Assembly (NCBI GenBank): GCA_021813305.1
Contig: JAKALE010000009.1
Location: 1 to 8,912 of the forward strand
DNA: 8,912 nucleotides
From: a bacterium
Lineage (GTDB): Bacteria; Patescibacteria; Paceibacteria; UBA6257; Brennerbacteraceae
Direction of reading: 5' to 3'
Part shown: in pieces, positions 5,052 through 8,912 of the stretch
Position numbering within the stretch: position 1 is the first letter of the stretch
Layout of the letters: each line of letters begins with the position of its first letter
The notes under the pieces: generated by a model
The model's database searches: none
Told to the model about the DNA's origin: nothing
What the model saw: only the letters and a program-made list of their open reading frames with translations
Position numbers and translations under genes: made by a program

Positions 5052-6110
5052 TTACTTCTTCTCCGGGGCCAAAGACAGGCGCTTTTCATTTTGATCGATG
5101 TCCTGGATCACAAAGCCGTATGTTTCACCGGTCTTGAACGCCGCCTTCAGTGCTTCCAAGTCGTCATTGAACTGGCTTACCGGGCACAGGCCATAGATCG
5201 AATCCTCGAACATGGCGAACGCGCCAACCGGGTTGATCTTAATGACTTTGCCCTGATATGCGGTTCCTTTTTCATAGCGGGCAGCAACCGTATTCCACGG
5301 ATCTTCCTTGAGCGCTTTGAGCGAAAGGAACAAGCGGCCGTTGTTGATATTGACGATCTTTGCTTTCACGGTTTCGCCGACCCGCACGTATTTTGCCGGA
5401 TCGTCGATAAGCTTGTAATCAATCTCGGAAATGTGAATAAGGCCTTCAAGCGGCGGGGTGCCGAACTTGATGAACGCGCCGAAATTGGCAACGCCCGTGA
5501 CCTCGCCATCCACGATGTCTCCGATCTTGTACTTGGCGATGGCTTCCTGCATCTGCTCTTCAGCTGCTTCGCGCTCCGAGAAGATGAGTTTTTCGTCTTT
5601 TTCGTTCATGTCCAAAATCCTGACCTTGAGTTCCTTGCCCACGAATTTCTTGAGTTCCTCCATGATCTTGGTTTTGTCGCCGCCTTCCACGCGGGGATAG
5701 TGGTCAAGCGAGAGCTGCGATACGGGCATGAATCCTTCCACGCCTTCGCATTGCATCAAAAGACCTCCGTGGTTCGCGCCCAGGACTGGAACGGACAGGA
5801 TGTCGCGTTTTTCCTTGGTGTCGCGTAAACGCTTCCATGCCGCCTCGCGGTCAGCTTGGTTCATGGACAGTTCCCAGTATCCCTCTTCGTTCATCATGTC
5901 GATGATCTTCACGGTCACGTCGTCCCCGGGATTGAGGGCCTTGATGCGGGAAAGCGCGGAAAAATATTCGCGTCCCACGACGACGCCGGTGCCCACCGTA
6001 TCCAAGTCGATGAAGATGCGGCGCGGCTCTTTGCGGATGACCTTGCCGGTGAGCACGTCGCCCACGGCAGGAACCGCTTTCTTGAACGTTTGTTGAAATG
6101 CTTGCTGCAT
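5052..6110 (-). CDS. rpsA: Small ribosomal subunit protein bS1 (four S1 domains)
   Basis: bS1 binds mRNA on the 30S subunit and helps unfold it at initiation. The 352-residue product has four S1 (OB-fold) repeats: about 15-84 (GDVLTGKVIRKEPRRIFIDL), 103-181 (divergent, with GLLMQCEGVEGFMPVSQL), 195-265 (the most canonical, GDIVDGEVTGVANFGAFIKF then LEGLIHISEI) and 281-348 (YQGKVIKINPVGAFAMFEDS). Proteobacterial S1 has six domains; the four-domain form is typical of Gram-positive and several deep lineages. The start is ATG 6110; the minus-strand promoter begins transcription about 40 nt upstream. No Shine-Dalgarno is seen, but the leader can form a GTCTGC/GCGGAC hairpin, and S1 genes are often autoregulated through leader structure. 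The gene is divergent from the tRNA-Gly unit. Confidence 0.93.
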   Translation of the reverse strand: MQQAFQQTFKKAVPAVGDVLTGKVIRKEPRRIFIDLDTVGTGVVVGREYFSALSRIKALNPGDDVTVKIIDMMNEEGYWELSMNQADREAAWKRLRDTKEKRDILSVPVLGANHGGLLMQCEGVEGFMPVSQLSLDHYPRVEGGDKTKIMEELKKFVGKELKVRILDMNEKDEKLIFSEREAAEEQMQEAIAKYKIGDIVDGEVTGVANFGAFIKFGTPPLEGLIHISEIDYKLIDDPAKYVRVGETVKAKIVNINNGRLFLSLKALKEDPWNTVAARYEKGTAYQGKVIKINPVGAFAMFEDSIYGLCPVSQFNDDLEALKAAFKTGETYGFVIQDIDQNEKRLSLAPEKK

Positions 6111-6157
6111 TATGAATATTCTGACGTCCGCAGCTTGGGCAGACGCAGTTGGAGAGC

Positions 6158-6186
6158 AGTATAAGGGAAAATGGCGGAAAAATCAA
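6158..6186 (-). promoter_or_regulatory. rpsA promoter
   Basis: On the minus strand, TTGATT (6186-6181) and TATACT (6163-6158) are spaced by 17 bp. The transcript should start near 6151. The -35 box is only 10 bp from the -35 box of the divergent tRNA promoter, so the two units may compete for or share control. Confidence 0.75.
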
Positions 6187-6196
6187 TGAAATACGG

Positions 6197-6224
6197 TTGA
6201 GATACGAATGAGGTCTGTTATAAT
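6197..6224 (+). promoter_or_regulatory. tRNA-Gly/yraN promoter
   Basis: TTGAGA (6197-6202) and a perfect TATAAT (6219-6224) are spaced by 16 bp. The expected start near 6231 is only about 3 nt before the mature tRNA 5' end. Confidence 0.78.
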
Positions 6225-6233
6225 GGAACGCGT

Positions 6234-6304
6234 GCGGGTATCGTATAGTGGCAGTACGCGACCCTTCCAAGGTCAAGGCGCGAGTCCGATTCTCGCTACC
6301 CGCT
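6234..6304 (+). tRNA. tRNA-Gly, anticodon UCC
   Basis: The 71-nt sequence folds as a cloverleaf. The acceptor stem is GCGGGTA (6234-6240) with TACCCGC (6297-6303), and the discriminator is T6304. The D stem is GTAT/GTAC, with GG in its loop. The anticodon arm has loop CTTCCAA, with TCC at 6266-6268. The variable loop is 4 nt, and the T arm is GCGAG/CTCGC. It should read GGA and, by wobble, other glycine codons. CCA is not encoded, as CAT follows. Two oddities: the T loop is TCCGATT, with C where U55 (pseudouridine) is nearly universal, and the top pair of the anticodon stem (27-43) is C-A. yraN begins 13 nt downstream and must share the transcript. Confidence 0.93.
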
Positions 6305-6317
6305 CATAATCAAAGTT

Positions 6318-6704
6318 ATGCAATTCCCAAAGTTGCATTTGCCGCAAGGCAGTATAGGCAAAACAGGCGAGGATATCGCGGCTGAATTTTTGCGCGCCAA
6401 GGGATATCGCATTCTGGCGAGAAATTTCAGAACCAAGATCGGGGAGCTTGATATTATCTGCCATAAGACAGGGGCATATATTTTTGTCGAAGTGAAAACA
6501 TTGAAAGCGGGCAGTGAAGCATATTCGCCTGAATTGCATTTCACGCCCGATAAGCTGCGAAAAATGCAGCACACCGCGCTTTTGTATTTTAAAACGAATC
6601 GCATGTCGCCAGAAACCGATATGCGGTTTGATTTGCTTTGCGTGGAATTAGACGATGGTGATGCAAAACCGACGATTAGATATTATGAAAACCTCGGCGC
6701 GTAG
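6318..6704 (+). CDS. yraN: YraN family (UPF0102) predicted endonuclease-like protein
   Basis: The 128-residue product matches the UPF0102 family in length and motif order: GKTGEDIAAEFLRAKGYRIL (14-33), NFRTKIGELDII (36-47), YIFVEVKTL (54-62) and RFDLLCVEL (103-111). The acidic residues in GELDII and the E-x-K of FVEVK match the metal-binding core of the restriction-endonuclease-like (Holliday-junction-resolvase-like) fold. The cellular role of the family is not settled; a part in DNA processing is inferred from the fold. The gene starts at ATG 6318, 13 nt after the tRNA, without a Shine-Dalgarno, and appears to depend on the tRNA promoter. Translation would need processing of a tRNA-mRNA transcript. 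The 3' end lies inside a terminator hairpin. Confidence 0.92.
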   Translation: MQFPKLHLPQGSIGKTGEDIAAEFLRAKGYRILARNFRTKIGELDIICHKTGAYIFVEVKTLKAGSEAYSPELHFTPDKLRKMQHTALLYFKTNRMSPETDMRFDLLCVELDDGDAKPTIRYYENLGA

Positions 6705-6715
6705 CCGAGGTTTTC
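6687..6715. terminator. Bidirectional terminator overlapping both stop codons of yraN and the ROK gene
   Basis: GAAAACCTCGGC (6687-6698) and GCCGAGGTTTTC (6704-6715) form a perfect 12-bp stem around the loop GCGTA. The yraN stop TAG occupies 6702-6704, and the ROK stop TGA is read from 6716 to 6714 on the other strand. A/T tracts at the stem base give a U-rich 3' side in both directions. Confidence 0.85.
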
Positions 6716-7634
6716 ATTTTCCTTGTGCCATCATGGCAGCGCCCTTGGCGCCGATCCACTTGTGCGATTTTGTTTTGACGATCATTACGCGCGAGCGCGC
6801 CGTCTTGGAAAGAATAAGGCGCTTCATGGTTTTGCGCGCAGTCGCGATGTAGAGCGGCCAGGCGTGAGCCATGCCTCCTCCGATGATAATGGCGTCCGGC
6901 TCGATGAGATTGGCGATATTGGCCAGTATGATGCCCAGGTTGGTGCCGAATTCGTGCCAAAGTTTTTTGTGCGTGGCGTTTCCCGCGCGGGCTTTGGTTT
7001 CCGAGGTGAGCGGGTCATATCCTTTGCGGAGAAAGAATTTTCTGCCGCAAAAATCTTCGAGTTCGTACAAGTGTTTGGGCGTTTTATCCATAATGATATG
7101 TCCGGCCTCATATGCCGTGCCGAATTCGCCGCGCATGATTTTTTTGTCCAGCCACCAAGCGCCGCCAATACCTGTGCCCAACGTCAGCATGAACAGGGAG
7201 TTATATTGCGTGTGGTTGCGTGCCTCGGCGCGTAACGCAACCTTTACGTCATTGTCGAGCAGCACGCGGGTTTTGTATTTTTTCTCCACGAGTTTTTTCA
7301 CGTCGATCTTCGACAGGATTTTTACGTTTCCTGCTCCCACGACGCGATTATTCGTGATTGTGCCCGGAAGTCCGATGCCGATGCAAGAAACATGTATTGC
7401 CCCAAGTCGTTCGATGGCCTGATAGAGCGAATCAAGAAAGATCTTTTTCGTGATGCGCTTCGTGTTGTAAAACACTTCACTGCGCTTGAGGATTGTTGTA
7501 CCGCGCATAAGCACGCCGCGGATTTTCGTTCCGCCCGCGTCAATGCCAATAACAAGATTCCGCTTAGCGCTTACCGACGACCGACGACCGGCTTTTTTTG
7601 ATATACGACGCAAGATTTTTTTCCGCGAATGCAT
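6714..7634 (-). CDS. ROK family sugar kinase (glucokinase-like), zinc-less form
   Basis: The 306-residue product is an actin-fold sugar kinase. The phosphate-1 loop is IGIDAGGTKIRG (29-40), the catalytic aspartate is D129 in LLDNDVKVAL, the phosphate-2 region is LTLGTGIGGAWW (150-161), and the adenosine region is IIIGGGMAHAWPLY (249-262). H179 in EAGHIIMD fits the sugar/zinc-site histidine, but the usual CxCGxxGCxE knuckle that follows is gone: only C196 remains in LEDFCGRKF. This is the pattern of zinc-independent ROK proteins. The substrate (glucose, N-acetylglucosamine or similar) cannot be fixed. There is no N-terminal helix-turn-helix, so it is a kinase, not a ROK repressor. A basic extension of about 26 residues precedes the core; ATG 7634 is the only ATG that fits, and no Shine-Dalgarno is seen. 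It lies downstream of thrS, across a terminator. Confidence 0.9.
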   Translation of the reverse strand: MHSRKKILRRISKKAGRRSSVSAKRNLVIGIDAGGTKIRGVLMRGTTILKRSEVFYNTKRITKKIFLDSLYQAIERLGAIHVSCIGIGLPGTITNNRVVGAGNVKILSKIDVKKLVEKKYKTRVLLDNDVKVALRAEARNHTQYNSLFMLTLGTGIGGAWWLDKKIMRGEFGTAYEAGHIIMDKTPKHLYELEDFCGRKFFLRKGYDPLTSETKARAGNATHKKLWHEFGTNLGIILANIANLIEPDAIIIGGGMAHAWPLYIATARKTMKRLILSKTARSRVMIVKTKSHKWIGAKGAAMMAQGK

Positions 7635-7671
7635 ACGATAATCTTAAATCTTAAATCTGTTTTCGTAAATC

Positions 7672-7705
7672 CAACAAAACCTCCGCCTAGGCGGAGGTTT
7701 TGTTG
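7672..7705. terminator. Perfect palindromic terminator directly after thrS
   Basis: The arm CAACAAAACCTCCGCCT (7672-7688) is followed at once by its exact reverse complement (7689-7705), a 34-bp palindrome that touches the thrS stop codon (7706-7708). On the minus strand the 3' side is rich in T (GGTTTTGTTG). It separates thrS from the ROK gene, which starts 37 nt further on and may be expressed by read-through. Confidence 0.82.
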
Positions 7706-8912
7706 TTACTTTCTTTCTTTGATTTCCTGTTGCAGTTGTTTGATGAACACATCAAGGTTTTGCATGCCGATGTCACCTTTGCCCCGCTGCCTGACTGCGA
7801 CGCCCTGGGCTTCCACTTCCTTGTCGCCGATCACCGCGATGTAGGGGATTTTTTGCATCTCGGCGTTGCGGATGCGTTTGCCGATGGTTTCTTCTTCCCA
7901 GAACTCCGCGCGGATATCGAGCGCTTTGAGTTTGGCAAGCGTCTGCTTGGCAAAATCAACGTGTTTGAGCCCGATGGGCATGACCGCGACCTGTACCGGC
8001 GAGAGCCATAGAGGAAACGCGCCTGCGTAGTGCTCGATCAAAAACGCCATGGTGCGTTCGAACGCGCCGATGGATGAGCGATGCACGACCACAACTTCTT
8101 TTTCCTTACTGTCCGCGTCAACGTAGGTGAGTTCGAAACGCTTGGGCATGACGAAATCGTATTGCACCGTGAACGCGGTTTCTTCCTGGCCGTTCACTTT
8201 TTTCATCTGGATGTCGATTTTGGGGCCGTAGAACGCTGCTTCGTTGGGAGCTTCGAAGAATGGCGCTTTGCTCTCGACAAGCACGTCGCGCAAAATGCCT
8301 TCCGCTTTATCCCATGCCGCATCGTCTTTGTAGTATTTTTTGGTATCTGCGCGATCCCCCAAGGACAGGCGATAGCGGTAATCGACGCCTTTTTTCAATC
8401 CGAATACACTGTTGGCAAAATCAATGAGGTCAAGCACTGCTTTGATTTCGTCTTTTGCCTGGTCTTTGGTGCAGATGATGTGCGCGTCGGCAAGACAAAA
8501 CATGCGCACGCGCGTAAGCCCTGAGAGCTCTCCACTTTTTTCGTACCTGAACTGCGGAGAAATTTCCGCGATGCGCATAGGCAGTTCTTTGTAGGAACGC
8601 GGCCGCGACTTGTAGAGCATGAAGTGATGCGGACACGTCATGGGGCGCAGGATCAGCTTTTCTTCATCAACCTGCATGACCGGATACATAGTGTCTTTGT
8701 AGTAAGGATAGTGTCCTGATTTTTCATACAGGTCAACTTTTGCCAAGGGCGGGGTGACCACATGAAGATAGCCGCGCCTGGTTTCTTCTTCCAATACGAA
8801 TTTCTCCAGTTGCTTGCGGATCACGGTTCCTTTCGGAGTGAGCAAGGGAAGGCCTTTGCCTACGACATCGGAGAACACAAACAGGTCCAGTTCTTTGCCG
8901 AGCTTGCGATGG
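7706..8912 (-). CDS. thrS: Threonine--tRNA ligase, catalytic and anticodon-binding domains (5' part outside window)
   Basis: This class II aminoacyl-tRNA synthetase charges tRNA-Thr. The frame is open to the right edge, giving 401 visible residues that begin HRKLGKELDLFVFSD, the usual entry to the catalytic core. Visible landmarks are motif 1 (TPKGTVIRKQLEKF), RPMTCPHHFMLYKSRP with the first zinc cysteine, motif 2 RYEKSGELSGLTRVR, ADAHIIC with a zinc histidine, YGPKIDI, and VVVHRSSIGAFERTM (third zinc ligand and motif 3). The C-terminal anticodon-binding domain starts at PVQVAVMPI and includes KIPYIAVIGDKEVEA. After motif 2 the usual GFTQDDAH reads MFCLADAH, so a conserved glutamine is leucine. 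An apparent GTG start at 8878 is internal (valine), not the true start. The N-terminal TGS and editing domains, if present, lie beyond the edge. Confidence 0.95.
   Translation of the reverse strand, partial: HRKLGKELDLFVFSDVVGKGLPLLTPKGTVIRKQLEKFVLEEETRRGYLHVVTPPLAKVDLYEKSGHYPYYKDTMYPVMQVDEEKLILRPMTCPHHFMLYKSRPRSYKELPMRIAEISPQFRYEKSGELSGLTRVRMFCLADAHIICTKDQAKDEIKAVLDLIDFANSVFGLKKGVDYRYRLSLGDRADTKKYYKDDAAWDKAEGILRDVLVESKAPFFEAPNEAAFYGPKIDIQMKKVNGQEETAFTVQYDFVMPKRFELTYVDADSKEKEVVVVHRSSIGAFERTMAFLIEHYAGAFPLWLSPVQVAVMPIGLKHVDFAKQTLAKLKALDIRAEFWEEETIGKRIRNAEMQKIPYIAVIGDKEVEAQGVAVRQRGKGDIGMQNLDVFIKQLQQEIKERK

Noticed and set aside
5091..5828. 245-codon open frame on the plus strand
   Set aside because: It is antisense to four-domain S1, which has clear domain motifs throughout the region.
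6266..6268. Recoding of UGA as glycine (as in Gracilibacteria/SR1)
   Set aside because: The tRNA anticodon is UCC, not UCA, and TGA ends the ROK gene at the expected length within a terminator.

Overview
The window reads as a chromosomal segment of a small-genome bacterium, most likely a member of the Candidate Phyla Radiation (Patescibacteria, Parcubacteria-like). This lineage call is an inference. It rests on the look of the housekeeping proteins: a four-domain S1, a membrane-anchored RNase Y, a zinc-less ROK kinase, a stand-alone T7-lysozyme-like amidase and a solute-binding protein with an uncleaved N-terminal anchor instead of a lipobox. It also rests on the absence of Shine-Dalgarno sequences upstream of all eight start codons that can be examined. 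The genetic code appears standard: TAA, TAG and TGA all end genes here.

Layout. Positions 1-1635 (minus strand) hold a class I methyltransferase gene followed, 3 nt later, by a solute-binding protein gene that runs off the left edge. Positions 1636-2235 form a roughly 600-bp AT-rich non-coding stretch. It carries three 16-bp palindromes matching the bacterial ParB-binding site parS. Each is followed, at exactly the same distance, by a second palindrome built from the same hexamer in swapped order. This is the most striking element of the window and marks a candidate chromosome-partition (centromere) region, probably near the replication origin. Positions 2236-2709 (minus) encode a zinc amidase. 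A divergent sigma70-type promoter at 2725-2752 then leads into rny (RNase Y, 2985-4502), whose stop codon lies in a long imperfect inverted repeat.

The HU gene (4712-4984) has its own strong promoter and a perfect hairpin terminator shared with the convergent S1 gene (5052-6110, minus). S1 is divergent from a tRNA-Gly(UCC) and yraN unit (6234-6704), with the two promoters back to back. yraN and the convergent ROK kinase (6714-7634, minus) share a hairpin that overlaps both stop codons. ROK lies downstream of thrS (7706 to the right edge, minus, partial), with a perfect 34-bp palindromic terminator between them.

Functionally the window joins chromosome organisation (parS, HU), translation (S1, ThrRS, tRNA-Gly), RNA turnover (RNase Y), DNA metabolism (YraN), and cell-envelope or sugar functions (amidase, ROK kinase, solute-binding protein). 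No insertion sequence, CRISPR array or prophage block is visible.
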